Shown here: positions 16,005 to 25,882 of the stretch, piece after piece
How positions within the stretch are numbered: position 1 is the first letter of the stretch
Layout: every line of letters begins with the position of its first letter
DNA from: Pseudochrobactrum kiredjianiae
GTDB taxonomy: Bacteria; Pseudomonadota; Alphaproteobacteria; Rhizobiales; Rhizobiaceae
Assembly (NCBI RefSeq): GCF_030362795.1
Contig: NZ_JAUCBM010000007.1
Span: forward strand, 62,001 to 126,000
Length of the DNA: 64,000 bases
Reading direction: 5' to 3'
The notes under the pieces: generated by a model
Databases searched by the model: none
The model's input: the letters and a program-made list of their open reading frames with translations, nothing else
Told to the model about the DNA's origin: nothing
Program-made: the position numbers and the translations under genes

Positions 16005-17405
16005 TTAATCCAGTGCCTTGACGATATTCTCGACCATCTTCTTTGCATCAGCAAACAGCATCATGGTGTTGTCACGGAAGAACAATTCATTCTCCACACC
16101 GGCATAACCGGAGCCCATGCCGCGCTTGATAAACAGCACCGTTCCGGCCTTATCCACATCAAGAATAGGCATACCGAAGATCGGTGATTGCGGATCGGTT
16201 TTTGCTGCCGGATTGGTCACGTCATTTGCGCCGATGACAAAAGCCACATCGGCCTGCGCAAATTCAGAGTTGATATCTTCCAGCTCGAACACTTCATCAT
16301 AAGGCACATTTGCTTCTGCCAGCAGCACGTTCATATGCCCCGGCATACGCCCTGCCACCGGATGAATGGCATATTTAACCTCAACGCCTTCAGCTTTGAG
16401 CTTATCAGCCATTTCACGCAGTGCATGCTGTGCCTGTGCCACCGCCATACCATAACCCGGTACGATAATAACCTTGGCAGCATTTTTCATGATGAAAGCC
16501 GCATCATCGGCAGAACCCTGCTTGACCGGACGCTGTTCGACTTCACCGCTGCCACCGGCAGACGATGTATCGCCACCGAAGCCACCAAGGATCACCGAAA
16601 TGAACGAGCGGTTCATACCCTTACACATAATGTAAGACAGGATCGCACCGGAAGACCCAACCAGCGCACCGGTGATGATCAGTGCCAGATTGCCCAGCGT
16701 AAAGCCGATCCCTGCCGCAGCCCAGCCTGAATAGGAGTTGAGCATCGACACAACCACCGGCATATCCGCGCCGCCGATCGGGATAATGATAAGCACACCG
16801 AACAGCAGTGACAGCACCACAATTGCCCAGAACACCAGATAGCTCTCGGTCATCGCCAGCGCAACGACCAGCACCACAATGCCGATAAACAGAGCCGCAT
16901 TGATCACATGGCGTGACGGCAGCATGATCGGCTTGCCCGACATACGTCCGTCCAGCTTGAGATACGCAATGATCGAGCCGGTAAATGTGATGGCGCCGAT
17001 GGCCACGCCGAGCGACATTTCCACCAGCGCCTGTGCATGGATCATGCCGACTTCACCAATGCCAAAAGAATGCGGCGAGTAGAGAGCTGCGGCAGCGACC
17101 ATGACAGCTGCAAGGCCAACCAGCGAGTGGAAAAACGCCACCAGCTGCGGCATGGCTGTCATCGCAATACGCTTGGCCACAACAGCACCGATACCGCCAC
17201 CGATCACCAGACCCAGCACAATCAGTGCCAAACCGTTGATAGACGGCTGCGCCAGTACCAGCGTGGTAACAATGGCAATGCCCATACCGAGCATGCCGTA
17301 AAAATTGCCCTGTCGGCTGGTTGTCGGATGCGAAAGCCCGCGCAATGCCAGAACAAATAACACGCCGGAAACGAGATAAAGAAAGGCTGCCAGATTAACA
17401 CTCAT
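16005..17405 (-). CDS. pntB: NAD(P) transhydrogenase subunit beta
   Basis: Membrane plus NADP(H)-binding subunit of the proton-translocating transhydrogenase, which makes NADPH from NADH using the proton gradient. 466 residues from the ATG at 17405, chosen because GAGGGG lies 7 bases in front; the in-frame GTG at 17420 overlaps the previous gene. The first ~270 residues contain about nine membrane segments; the C-terminal domain has IIVPGYGMAVAQAQHALREM (NADP-binding loop), AIHPVAGRMPGHMNVLLAEA and VIGANDVTNPAA. Ends at the shared terminator. Third gene of pntAA-pntAB-pntB. Confidence 0.96.
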   Translation of the reverse strand: MSVNLAAFLYLVSGVLFVLALRGLSHPTTSRQGNFYGMLGMGIAIVTTLVLAQPSINGLALIVLGLVIGGGIGAVVAKRIAMTAMPQLVAFFHSLVGLAAVMVAAAALYSPHSFGIGEVGMIHAQALVEMSLGVAIGAITFTGSIIAYLKLDGRMSGKPIMLPSRHVINAALFIGIVVLVVALAMTESYLVFWAIVVLSLLFGVLIIIPIGGADMPVVVSMLNSYSGWAAAGIGFTLGNLALIITGALVGSSGAILSYIMCKGMNRSFISVILGGFGGDTSSAGGSGEVEQRPVKQGSADDAAFIMKNAAKVIIVPGYGMAVAQAQHALREMADKLKAEGVEVKYAIHPVAGRMPGHMNVLLAEANVPYDEVFELEDINSEFAQADVAFVIGANDVTNPAAKTDPQSPIFGMPILDVDKAGTVLFIKRGMGSGYAGVENELFFRDNTMMLFADAKKMVENIVKALD

Positions 17406-17416
17406 ATCCATGCCCC

Positions 17417-17833
17417 TCACTTCTCTTTTTTCTTATACATGGCGAGCATGCGTTGCGTAACGAGAAAACCGCCGAAAATATTGACGCTGGCCAGCACCAG
17501 AGCAACAAAGCCAAAACCGGTTGCCCAGCCGGACAGGGAAAGCCCCACGGCCAGCAGTGCGCCAACAACGATCACCGAGGAAATTGCATTGGTCACGGCC
17601 ATCAACGGCGTATGCAAAGCAGGCGTTACCGACCAGACCACGTAATAGCCGACAAAGATCGACAGCACGAAGATCGCCAGCTGAAATACAAACGGATCAA
17701 TCACGCCGCCGCTGGCAATATGCACAGCATTGCTGATTGAGTCTGAACCGCCCAGCCCTTCCGCAGCAGCCCGCAGATTTTCAACGGCTTTATCGAGACC
17801 GCCCAGTGCCTCTTTCAAAGAATCCGCACTCAT
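17417..17833 (-). CDS. pntAB: NAD(P) transhydrogenase subunit alpha, membrane part (alpha-2)
   Basis: 138 residues corresponding to the membrane domain that in E. coli is fused to the C terminus of PntA; alphaproteobacteria encode it separately. After an alanine-rich N terminus come about four hydrophobic segments, with [29 protein letters not shown] and the conserved [19 protein letters not shown] end. Its ATG overlaps the stop of pntAA (ATGA) and pntB follows after 11 bases. Confidence 0.95.
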   Translation of the reverse strand: MSADSLKEALGGLDKAVENLRAAAEGLGGSDSISNAVHIASGGVIDPFVFQLAIFVLSIFVGYYVVWSVTPALHTPLMAVTNAISSVIVVGALLAVGLSLSGWATGFGFVALVLASVNIFGGFLVTQRMLAMYKKKEK

Positions 17834-19155
17834 GCCTCATCTCCCTTATTTCCGGTCTCTGTTCCGGCTTTTTTGCGCACAGCGGTTTTAGCTGCCGGTT
17901 TTGCCGCATCTTTCGCCGCTGCCGGCTTCTTCGGCACAGCTTTTTTTACCGGCGCTTTCTTTGGCGCAGGCGTTGATGCGGCCCTTGCCTTGATGACCGG
18001 TTCAGCTTTTACCGCCACCACAGACACATTAGCGAAAGCCGGATGCACAATGGCGCCCTGATGGGTCAGTGCCGTTGCTTTTACGAGTTCATCATCAAGA
18101 TTGATCGCAACCTGTTTTGTCTCTTTGTCGATCAAGGTCTCAAGAAAAGCGAACAGGTTACGCGCATAAAGCTGCGATGCAGACGCTGCAATGCGACCGG
18201 CCATATTCATATGGCCGATAATTTTCACACCGTCTTTTGTCGTCACTTGTCCGCCAACGGCACCTTCCACATTGCCTCCGCGTTCAACCGCGAGATCAAC
18301 CAGCACAGAGCCCGGCTTCATACTGGCCACCATAGCCGCACTCACCAGACGTGGTGCCGCACGCCCTGGAATAAGCGCCGTAGTAATTACAATATCCTGT
18401 TTGGCAATATGATCGGCAACCAGCGCGGCTTGTTTTGCCTGATAGTCTTTTGACATTTCTTTGGCATAGCCACCGGCGGTTTCAGCCGCTTTAAACTCTT
18501 CATCCTCAACGGCAACAAACTTCGCACCAAGTGAAGCAACCTGCTCTTTAGCCGCAGGCCGCACATCAGTCGCCGTTACCACGGCACCGAGGCGTCGTGC
18601 AGTCGCAATTGCCTGAAGTCCGGCAACGCCTGCCCCCATAACAAAGACACGAGCAGCAGGTACGGTTCCCGCAGCGGTCATCATCATCGGCATGGCGCGG
18701 TCATATTCTGAGGCCGCATCAATCACCGCCTGATAACCGGCCAGATTAGCCTGCGACGACAATACATCCATCACCTGCGCACGGGTGATGCGCGGCATAA
18801 ATTCCATCGTAAAAGCCGTTAAGCCAGCTTGCGCAATAGCCGCAACGCTGTCCTCATGACCATAAGGATCGATCATCGCGATCAATACAGCGCCGGTCTT
18901 ATAGTTTTTTAGTTCGGTCTGTGAGGGACGGCGCAATTTAAGAATAATATCTGCGGTTTTAATATCGGTGGTTTTACCAATCTCGGCACCGGCCTCAGTA
19001 TAAGCCTGATCCGGTATCCGGGACTGCGTACCTGCCCCGCTTTCCACAATGATCTTAAATCCGTAACCGATCAGCTTTTTCACGGTTTCAGGCGTTGCCG
19101 CCACCCGTGTTTCAACCGGATCAGTTTCAACAGGAATGAATATTACCTGAGACAA
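17830..19155 (-). CDS. pntAA: NAD(P) transhydrogenase subunit alpha-1 (NAD-binding) with Lys/Ala-rich tail
   Basis: NAD(H)-binding peripheral subunit. I use TTG at 19155 (GAGGG five bases upstream), giving 441 residues starting [13 protein letters not shown]; typical homologues are about 380. Family motifs: [19 protein letters not shown], the RxxQ-loop region in the second quarter, [22 protein letters not shown] (nucleotide binding) and [15 protein letters not shown]. The unusual part is the last ~53 residues (after VIKARAAS), which are low-complexity with 13 lysines and many alanines and prolines, like a histone H1 tail. First of the three pnt genes and preceded by the oxidase subunit IV gene. 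Confidence 0.94.
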   Translation of the reverse strand: MSQVIFIPVETDPVETRVAATPETVKKLIGYGFKIIVESGAGTQSRIPDQAYTEAGAEIGKTTDIKTADIILKLRRPSQTELKNYKTGAVLIAMIDPYGHEDSVAAIAQAGLTAFTMEFMPRITRAQVMDVLSSQANLAGYQAVIDAASEYDRAMPMMMTAAGTVPAARVFVMGAGVAGLQAIATARRLGAVVTATDVRPAAKEQVASLGAKFVAVEDEEFKAAETAGGYAKEMSKDYQAKQAALVADHIAKQDIVITTALIPGRAAPRLVSAAMVASMKPGSVLVDLAVERGGNVEGAVGGQVTTKDGVKIIGHMNMAGRIAASASQLYARNLFAFLETLIDKETKQVAINLDDELVKATALTHQGAIVHPAFANVSVVAVKAEPVIKARAASTPAPKKAPVKKAVPKKPAAAKDAAKPAAKTAVRKKAGTETGNKGDEA

Positions 19156-19341
19156 AACTGCCCTCACTTTCCTTATCCCCAATCATGCCAAAATCAGCTC
19201 GGGTTCCTCACCAAGCACAATTTTGAACGGGCGCAGTAAATCACGGAAAAATCAGGCTGCAAGTGCCATTATGCAAAAAATCTATAATGTGATCGAAAAT
19301 ACGCATTTATGTCAGATTTACTGACCAGAGAGACATAAAAA

Positions 19342-19366
19342 TTATACCGCCCTAAAGGCGGTATAA
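19342..19366 (-). terminator. Terminator of the subunit IV gene
   Basis: Perfect 10-bp stem TTATACCGCC/GGCGGTATAA with a 5-nt loop; on the minus strand it is followed by an ATTTTTAT tract. It separates the small gene at 19406 from pntAA. Confidence 0.85.
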
Positions 19367-19405
19367 CCAAACTCTGCATATCTCCGGCGCTCTGTAAGCA
19401 ACAGC

Positions 19406-19624
19406 TCACATGAGAAAAACAGCGGCAGCCATAATCAGCGCGAATAAAATAACACCTGCGAACCAGCCTGCGGCAAAAAATGCAAAAGCCATCGCAGCCA
19501 TCAATGCGACAAGCACAATGGTTCCCCACTTTACCAGAAAGGTAAAGCCATGATAGGTCCGCTCATGCTCCGGATAATCCATCTGCGCACCAAGCTCTGC
19601 GGGACAATGCTGAATTTCTGCCAT
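19406..19624 (-). CDS. aa3-type cytochrome c oxidase subunit IV
   Basis: 72 residues from the ATG at 19624, which has GGGGAGG upstream; a TTG six codons earlier is less likely. The soluble start contains ELGAQMDYPEHERTYHGF, the hallmark of the bacterial aa3-oxidase subunit IV family (QMDYxxHExTY), then one long hydrophobic region (TIVLVALMAAMAFAFF and a second stretch after G-W-F-A). The subunit wraps catalytic subunit I in the Paracoccus/Rhodobacter enzymes and is dispensable there. Location just before pntAA is common in Rhizobiales. Confidence 0.85.
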   Translation of the reverse strand: MAEIQHCPAELGAQMDYPEHERTYHGFTFLVKWGTIVLVALMAAMAFAFFAAGWFAGVILFALIMAAAVFLM

Positions 19625-19778
19625 ATCTTTCTTCCTCCCCAAAGATATCTTCCTTTACGGCCGTCTTCCGGTTCAGAAATCTTGTTAAATCAATTGACCA
19701 CAGTTTTCCCATGATAGGCAAGCCCAGTTCACAGGCAATGTTGCGACAATCTGCTGCAATGCTCCGCAATATACCTGA

Positions 19779-20525
19779 TCAGACACCCAATCCGGTATAT
19801 TTAGCCGTCGGGAAAATAGTCAGCGGCACATTACCAATACGCATATCGGCAAACATATTACGCCGTTCATGAAGCTGGGATTTAAAAAACGGAAACCGTA
19901 CCGCAACGGCATCACGGATCGAGCTGACAGCTGCGGCACCCAACCCCACCTGAATGCCATAGCCTTCATGATCGCGCGGATCGGCCAGCATTTGCGAGCC
20001 GAAAATACGCTTATAAAAAGCCATATGCTCCGGTTTCACGGCAGCCAAGCAAAAACTGGCATTGAAATATTCTGAGGCCATCGCCGCAATGCGCAAGGTC
20101 AGATAGGGAATCGCCGGAAACTCGGCAAGATAAGCAGGGTCTGCTGCAAAACGTGTCGGGTCAACAAAGCTCATATTATTATCGAGCATCGGCCCCAGAA
20201 TATCCGGAAACAATTTGGCGCTGGTGCCAATCCGGTGGTCTGCCGTGATATGATGCACACGCAAGGTGCTGACCAGAATATTGTCGACATAAACACCATA
20301 GACATAGGCCTGATGATCACGGTCAACATCATCAATAATGGTGCCGAGAAAATTATCGTCCATGACATTGCGTGTCATATAGGAACGATAACGCAACCGG
20401 CCGATCTCCTCGAGATCTTCCGCATGAATAACCCGCCGGTATTCCACTCGATCAAGAAACTCCAGCATATGCCGGGCAAAATTCGATATGGATGGTGCTT
20501 TCGCAACCGGTTGAGAGACTGCCAT
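19779..20525 (-). CDS. FeeM-like N-acyl amino acid synthase / GNAT-fold acyltransferase
   Basis: 248 residues. The core EYRRVIHAEDLEEIGRLRYRSYM, VSTLRVHHITADHRIGTSAKLFPDIL, FVDPTRFAADPAYLAEFPAIPYLTLR and the KPEHMAFYKRIFG segment resemble the FeeM N-acyl amino acid synthase family, structurally related to autoinducer synthases of the LuxI type. Such enzymes use acyl-ACP to acylate an amino acid or similar amine. The product here is unknown. It lies 377 bases downstream of the GGDEF-EAL gene on the same strand; a functional link is possible but unproven. Confidence 0.7.
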   Translation of the reverse strand: MAVSQPVAKAPSISNFARHMLEFLDRVEYRRVIHAEDLEEIGRLRYRSYMTRNVMDDNFLGTIIDDVDRDHQAYVYGVYVDNILVSTLRVHHITADHRIGTSAKLFPDILGPMLDNNMSFVDPTRFAADPAYLAEFPAIPYLTLRIAAMASEYFNASFCLAAVKPEHMAFYKRIFGSQMLADPRDHEGYGIQVGLGAAAVSSIRDAVAVRFPFFKSQLHERRNMFADMRIGNVPLTIFPTAKYTGLGV

Positions 20526-20902
20526 AAATTATCGTCCGCCACCAATAAACTAAAGCTATGGTGCAGCCATTCCCAATACATCTGTGCAGCAAAGCACAGT
20601 GCATATGCTATCAACTTTAAGAACCGGCCAATTCAAGCCAAACCTAAAATACAGCATATTTTCAAAGCACTAACCTGCCCTCACAGTTTACTGCTTTGGA
20701 AAATATCAAACGTCTGGAAACAGCAACATCCCTTTCGGGCCTCACCGCACATATTTGCCCGCTGACAGCAATTCGCAAATATGCTGGTAACCATTTCTCT
20801 TAATACGTGGAAAAAGCAAGTGCCCGATGAGGTGCAATCGATATTTTTTGCATTTGCGTGCAAAGAATTTGTATATACGGAGATATATCTTTCAAAATAA
20901 CT
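20526..20902. other. Intergenic region upstream of the FeeM-like gene
   Basis: 377 bases between the GGDEF-EAL stop and the FeeM-like start. It must contain the promoter of the latter. I see no convincing gene, repeat copy or terminator; small frames here lack ribosome-binding sites. Confidence 0.4.
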
Positions 20903-23227
20903 TTAAAAAGATGACAGGCCGTCTGTCTCAACACTGACCTTATAACCCTTCGGGATTATTGTCAGTGACTGCTCAAGCTGCTTATTAATTTCTGCGGCAC
21001 TCAGTGGGGCACCAAGCAAAAAGCCCTGCACCAGATCAGCGCCACCGGTGCCACGGATCAGTTTCAACTGTTCTTCAGTCTCAACACCTTCGATTGTGAC
21101 GCCGAAGCCCAGCTCATGAGATAGCTGTGTGACACCACGCAGCAACATGAAAGCCCGGCGATCAGTCACAATATCGCGCACAAAAGAACGGTCAACTTTA
21201 ACTTTAGTCAAAGGCAATGTGTTCAGGTAACTCAGACTGGAATAACCGGTACCGAAATCATCAAGCGCAATATTAATGCCCGAATTTTTCAGCTTTTGCA
21301 GCATCTCACAGGTTTTCACACGATCACTGATGATTGCGCTTTCCGTCACTTCCACTTCCAGCAGATAGGACGGCAACTGTGCTTTCTTTAAAGCATCGAC
21401 CACCATATCGACAATGCCGGTATTTTTCAGATCAATCGCCGACAGGTTGACCGAAACGCCGATTTTATGCCCCCAACTGGCGCAATCCTCACAAGCACGG
21501 CGCAACATGAATTGCGTCAGCTCTGTAATAATGCCCATTTCTTCAGCCAGAGGAATATAATCTGCGGGACCGATGGGTCCCAATTGCGGATGATGCCAAC
21601 GTGACAGCGCCTCAACCGCTACAATGCGCAAAGAGTTGAGGCTGACAATCGGCTGATAGACAACCGTCAAATTACCTGCTCTGACCGCTTCACGCAGATC
21701 ATTTTTCAGCTTTTGTCGGGAGCGATATTTGGTATCCATCGCCTCAACAAAAGCGACCCAACGATCATGCTCGCTGCTTTTGGCTTCATATAAAGCAAGA
21801 TCAGCATTCACATGCAGACCGCGTAAATCCAGATTTTTCGTAACATCAACAGCCACACCGGCACTGATATCCAGATAGATTTGCTGTGAAGCAAACTCAT
21901 AAACACCGCACAGGAAAGAAATAACCTCATCCATAACGGTATTGATATGTGCGCGGTTCTTAATACCCTGAATAAACAGCACAAATTCATCGCCGCCAAA
22001 ACGCGATGCCACAAAGCGCTGCGGATCAAGACCAGCCATCCGCTCGGCAAACTGACGTAACAATTCATCACCGGCATGATGACCATAGGTATCATTGACA
22101 TGCTTGAAATGGTTGAGATCAATAACCGCCAAAGCAACCAGATCATCCGGTTTATTGCCCGTCGTCAGCGAACGAACCAGCGTTTCAAAATAAAAGCGGT
22201 TCGGTAATCCTGTCAGGCCGTCATAGCGTGCCATATGCTGAATTTGCGCCTCAGCCTCAATGCGACCGGTCACATCGTCAAAAATCAGCACGGCTCCCTC
22301 TTCGCGGCGCTGATTACACATCACTTCGATATAACGCTCATCACCAAACTGAAAAACATCGCGCTGACGTCGCCCTTCCAGCAGGTCAGCAATGCGCATG
22401 CGCACATTATCCAGCTCTGCACGCGGGAACAGACCATGCTTGCTGCAATAGCGCAGCACAACTTCAAAAGAGCGGTTCAACAGGCTGATATTCTGCGAAA
22501 TATTCAGCATATCCCGCACTTGCTTATTAACCACGGCAATCGCAGCGCGGCCGTCCAGCATTACCAGCCCCTGAGGCATATTGTTCAATGCGGTGTCGAA
22601 ACGGCTGACAACGGTACTCAGACGGCGCTCATTCATCACAGCTGCAAACAGCGACTGACGCAGACCATTGGCCATCTGAATATTGCTGAGAAAATACGGC
22701 ACCAATAATGCGCCAATGATAATATGAAAAATACTATTGGTTAAAACAAAGCCCGCTAGAACGGGCATAAGAGCACAAACTGACATCATGACCACCGCAT
22801 TACGTGATGCGTAATTGCGACCGACAATGGAAACAACTGATGCCAGCAACACAGCCAGACTGGCCAGTTCGGCAAAAGAATCACTAATGATATAAGTGCT
22901 GTAAAAACACAAAAGCCCCAGCAAAAGGCAAATCGCACAGGCACCTATCAGATAGTGCAACTCCCAGCGATTGATTTTATCATGCGATAATTTGCTGAAA
23001 TCGGCTCTGTCGAAAACATACATATCCAGCATACGAATACTGGTGGTTAGTGCAAAAAAGCCCGCAAATCCGAGGAAAACAATATCATCGGTTTTTAAAT
23101 AAATAACCGCACAGGTCAGCAAATGTGCTGCTAACCCGAACCATAAAGTTTCCCGATTGCCGTATAGCGCTCTGACAAATGACAGGCGAACATCCACCGG
23201 AATATTGGTTTTAAATAACCACGTCAT
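20903..23227 (-). CDS. Membrane diguanylate cyclase/phosphodiesterase (PAS-GGDEF-EAL)
   Basis: 774 residues controlling the second messenger cyclic di-GMP. ATG with GGGGGAG upstream. Residues ~30-190 hold about six hydrophobic membrane segments, ~200-320 a PAS-like sensor (FDTALNNMPQGLVMLDGRAAIAVVN), then GGDEF with RFGGDEF intact at 411-415, so cyclase activity is possible. The residues where an inhibitory RxxD site would sit read PQRF, so product inhibition at that site is unlikely. The EAL domain has E539 in VEALSRW, VNLSA, DDFGTGYSSLSYLN, KVDRSF and EGVET, all needed for phosphodiesterase activity. Both halves therefore look active. The membrane part may sense an envelope or respiratory signal. 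Confidence 0.93.
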   Translation of the reverse strand: MTWLFKTNIPVDVRLSFVRALYGNRETLWFGLAAHLLTCAVIYLKTDDIVFLGFAGFFALTTSIRMLDMYVFDRADFSKLSHDKINRWELHYLIGACAICLLLGLLCFYSTYIISDSFAELASLAVLLASVVSIVGRNYASRNAVVMMSVCALMPVLAGFVLTNSIFHIIIGALLVPYFLSNIQMANGLRQSLFAAVMNERRLSTVVSRFDTALNNMPQGLVMLDGRAAIAVVNKQVRDMLNISQNISLLNRSFEVVLRYCSKHGLFPRAELDNVRMRIADLLEGRRQRDVFQFGDERYIEVMCNQRREEGAVLIFDDVTGRIEAEAQIQHMARYDGLTGLPNRFYFETLVRSLTTGNKPDDLVALAVIDLNHFKHVNDTYGHHAGDELLRQFAERMAGLDPQRFVASRFGGDEFVLFIQGIKNRAHINTVMDEVISFLCGVYEFASQQIYLDISAGVAVDVTKNLDLRGLHVNADLALYEAKSSEHDRWVAFVEAMDTKYRSRQKLKNDLREAVRAGNLTVVYQPIVSLNSLRIVAVEALSRWHHPQLGPIGPADYIPLAEEMGIITELTQFMLRRACEDCASWGHKIGVSVNLSAIDLKNTGIVDMVVDALKKAQLPSYLLEVEVTESAIISDRVKTCEMLQKLKNSGINIALDDFGTGYSSLSYLNTLPLTKVKVDRSFVRDIVTDRRAFMLLRGVTQLSHELGFGVTIEGVETEEQLKLIRGTGGADLVQGFLLGAPLSAAEINKQLEQSLTIIPKGYKVSVETDGLSSF

Positions 23228-23734
23228 TTGTTACAGCTCCCCCTTGCGGGGAAGTATGCCCAAAATACTTTAAAAATTAGTATCAATTTTTTCTACTTTT
23301 AAGTGTTTTCACATTAAAATCAACGCCATAGGTTGTTAATGCTGTGACAGGCTTAGTATGAATTATAACTATAAAAATATATTTAAAAATTCTGTTATAC
23401 GCAGCACCATGGCACCACAATGCAAATCAGCACAGTAGCAGTCGTTTTTTAGCCGGATTTCGCAGCTTTGCAAGCTGTGATTATCCTTGAATGAGTGCTC
23501 CTGACACGCATATCAGGTCTGTTGCAAAGATGCTTTCAAATAGCTTCGCTCACCAGAAAATCAGTTTCAAAACAGCCAACTTTGCAGTAGATAAATTCCA
23601 AGCCTGAAAGCTGATGATCCGGCCTGTCTATAAAGTCCGACCATAGTTTCAATCCGGCTCTTACAATTGTCACCATATTCTGTGCCAATGGCTGACCTGC
23701 CGCCACGCGCAACCATGACAAGGCCTGTTTTATT
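23228..23734. other. Divergent intergenic region (GGDEF-EAL / C26 hydrolase)
   Basis: 507 bases, AT-rich in 23270-23400. It carries the promoters of the two divergent genes. A small hairpin CAGCTT/AAGCTG is at 23463-23477. Minus-strand frames at 23536-23917 overlap the start of the hydrolase gene, resemble no family and are not called. Confidence 0.4.
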
Positions 23735-24493
23735 ATGCAGAAATCCCGTCCTTTGATTGCTGTCACATCCGATATTCGCGATATTGACGGTAATAACTGG
23801 CATGCCACGCCATCTGAATATATTACGGCGCTTGCAGAAGTTGCCGAAGTCACACCACTGCTCGTTCCCAACCTTCGTGAAAAAATTGATCATGACGCGC
23901 TTTTTGCTGCCGTCCATGGTCTGCTGATCACCGGTTCACGATCCAACGTGCATCCGCAACATTACGGACAGGAAGCCACCGAGCAACATGGCCCTTTTGA
24001 TCCGGATCGCGATGCAACCACGCTGCCGCTGATCCGCGCTGCACTGGAACGTGGTATTCCGGTTCTTGGTATCTGCCGTGGATTGCAGGAAATGAATGTG
24101 GCGCTCGGCGGCTCTCTGGCTAACGACATTCAGGAACTGGATGGTAAAAATGATCATCGCGCACCGGTTTCCACCATCCGTGATGAACGCTATGCTATTT
24201 GCCATCCGGTTGAAGTCACAGAGAATTCCTGCCTCGCCGCCATTCTGGAAAGTAGCACCATCAGCACCAATTCGGTACACCGGCAGGCTATTGATCGCCT
24301 CTCTGATAAGCTTTCTGCTGAGGCAATCGCTGAAGACGGCACAGTTGAAGCTGTAACTGTGAAAGGCGCGCAGGATTTTGCGCTGGCTGTTCAATGGCAT
24401 CCGGAATATTGGGTGCGCAGTGATGCCCCTTCGGCAAAAATCTTCCACGCTTTTGGCGATGCCGTGCGCAAACATGCAGGCATTACAAAATAA
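23735..24493 (+). CDS. Gamma-glutamyl-gamma-aminobutyrate hydrolase family protein (peptidase C26, PuuD-like)
   Basis: 252 residues with a class I glutamine-amidotransferase fold. The nucleophile elbow is VLGICRGLQEMNVALGGSL with Cys114, and the rest of the triad is QWHPEYW (His222, Glu224). LLITGSRSNVHPQHYG is the oxyanion-side glycine loop. Homologues cleave gamma-glutamyl amides such as gamma-glutamyl-GABA in putrescine breakdown or glutamyl intermediates of other amines. No polyamine genes are adjacent, so the substrate is open. The start ATG has no strong ribosome-binding site. Ends at a strong terminator. Confidence 0.88.
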   Translation: MQKSRPLIAVTSDIRDIDGNNWHATPSEYITALAEVAEVTPLLVPNLREKIDHDALFAAVHGLLITGSRSNVHPQHYGQEATEQHGPFDPDRDATTLPLIRAALERGIPVLGICRGLQEMNVALGGSLANDIQELDGKNDHRAPVSTIRDERYAICHPVEVTENSCLAAILESSTISTNSVHRQAIDRLSDKLSAEAIAEDGTVEAVTVKGAQDFALAVQWHPEYWVRSDAPSAKIFHAFGDAVRKHAGITK

Positions 24494-24517
24494 ACAATGC
24501 AATCAGCCTGATTAAAA

Positions 24518-24548
24518 GAGCCGCGGATTTATCGACCCGCGGCTTTTT
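24518..24548. terminator. Terminator between the C26 hydrolase and the LacI regulator
   Basis: Stem AGCCGCGG/CCGCGGCT with a 10-nt loop and TTTTTA; convergent genes on both sides may share it. Confidence 0.88.
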
Positions 24549-24570
24549 ATCATTCAACGACCAAGAGCAT

Positions 24571-25584
24571 TCAATTGGGCTTGCTAGTCGACTGGCGAAT
24601 ATGTAACTCAGGTTTGATCAGTGGCTGATCGCTGTGCATTTCAACACCGTTCAGCTGATCCAGCAGCGCACGCGCCGCCTGACGACCGACTTCACGCTGG
24701 CCGTTCCAGACCGTTGTCAGTGCAGGTGTGGCAATTGCCGCCTCTTCCAGATCGTCATAACCAGTCACAGAAATATCTTCACCCGGTACCAGACCGGCAC
24801 GGGCAATACCATTCATCAGGCCGATAGCAACCAGATCATTCCAGCACACAGCTGCCGTCGGCTTGTCTTTGAGAGACAGAAACTGCGGAGCGACTTCAAA
24901 ACCACCCTGTTTGGTTCGCGGCCCCGGAATACGCCATTCCGGCTTTACCGTCAGACCCGCTTTTTCCATTGCATTGACATAGCCCTGATAGCGGTCACGA
25001 CCGGTTGAGGTCTGATCTGTACCACCGATCATCGCAATGCGGGTATGCCCGAGGGAAATCAGATGGTTGGTCGCAAGGCTGATGCCATAGGCATCATCGC
25101 CGCGAAACACCGGCACATCTGCGCCTTCAACATTACGGGCAATCAGCACCACTGGGAGACCATTATTCTCAAGCAGTTCAATATCTTCAGCGGGTGTGCC
25201 AATGGCCGGTGACATAATCACACCATCTGCGCCAAGCTGCAAAAGTGTATCAACAAAAGTGCGCTGTTTTTCCAGCTGGTCATAATGGTTGCTGAGAATG
25301 AAAGTCTGGCGGGAACGGTCGAGTTCCGTTTCAATTGAGCGCAGAATTTCAGCAAAAAACGGGTTCATAATATCATGAACTACAACACCGATAATACCGG
25401 AGCGGGATGTGCGAAGAGAGGCAGCGCGGCGATTATAAATATAGCCGATCGTGCGGGCGTGTTCCTTAATACGGTCGCGGGTCTGATCCGCCACCAAAGG
25501 ACTGTCACGCAACGCCAGAGAAACCGTGGCCGTTGATACGCCAAGCGCATCAGCAATCGTTGAAAGTTTGATTTTCTGGGCCAA
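24571..25584 (-). CDS. LacI-family transcriptional regulator
   Basis: 337 residues. The N-terminal helix-turn-helix is KLSTIADALGVSTATVSLALRD (residues 6-27) with a hinge helix near RRAASLRT; the rest is a periplasmic-binding-protein-like sensor (GIIGVVVHDIMNPFFAEILRSIE, QLGADGVIMSP, GDDAYGISLATNHLISLGHTRIAMIGG, ISVTGYDDLE). Such proteins usually repress a sugar uptake or catabolism operon, but no transport genes lie near, so its target is probably elsewhere or it regulates itself. The upstream region is filled with repeats. Confidence 0.92.
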   Translation of the reverse strand: MAQKIKLSTIADALGVSTATVSLALRDSPLVADQTRDRIKEHARTIGYIYNRRAASLRTSRSGIIGVVVHDIMNPFFAEILRSIETELDRSRQTFILSNHYDQLEKQRTFVDTLLQLGADGVIMSPAIGTPAEDIELLENNGLPVVLIARNVEGADVPVFRGDDAYGISLATNHLISLGHTRIAMIGGTDQTSTGRDRYQGYVNAMEKAGLTVKPEWRIPGPRTKQGGFEVAPQFLSLKDKPTAAVCWNDLVAIGLMNGIARAGLVPGEDISVTGYDDLEEAAIATPALTTVWNGQREVGRQAARALLDQLNGVEMHSDQPLIKPELHIRQSTSKPN

Positions 25585-25754
25585 AAGCCGACCGCCCCTT
25601 ATTGAACAAACATATCCGCTGTCACGATAAACATCTGCAAATAATTCTGTCTATCCGCAATGTTCATCTCATCTCTGCATATCAAGCTCTAGATTATCCT
25701 TAAGCAAATAGCGAGCCGGTTTTTTGCATCTTGTCTGGCAAATTATACAATAAA

Positions 25755-25800
25755 GCATTTCCAGCAAAAGTGCGAAGCGGTTTTGCGTAAGGATAATGCG
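25755..25800. repeat. Palindromic intergenic element, family A, copy 2
   Basis: GCATTTCCAGCAAAAGTG ... GGTTTTGCGTAAGGATAATGC; same design as 3663-3709 and 37482-37525. Confidence 0.75.
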
Positions 25801-25812
25801 TTCAAATTAATA

Positions 25813-25857
25813 CTTTGAGCGGCTCAACCATACAATTTCAACTGAAGCCGCTCAAAG
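25813..25857. repeat. Perfect 12-bp inverted repeat
   Basis: CTTTGAGCGGCT (25813-25824) pairs with AGCCGCTCAAAG (25846-25857), 21-nt loop, followed by a CCTTTTTT tract; could work as a terminator on the plus strand though no plus-strand gene precedes it. Confidence 0.7.
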
Positions 25858-25882
25858 CCTTTTTTCTGCGTGAAAGTGGCTT

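Noticed and set aside
23536-23917. Two overlapping minus-strand frames before the C26 hydrolase
   Set aside because: They overlap the start of a confident gene and look like no known protein.
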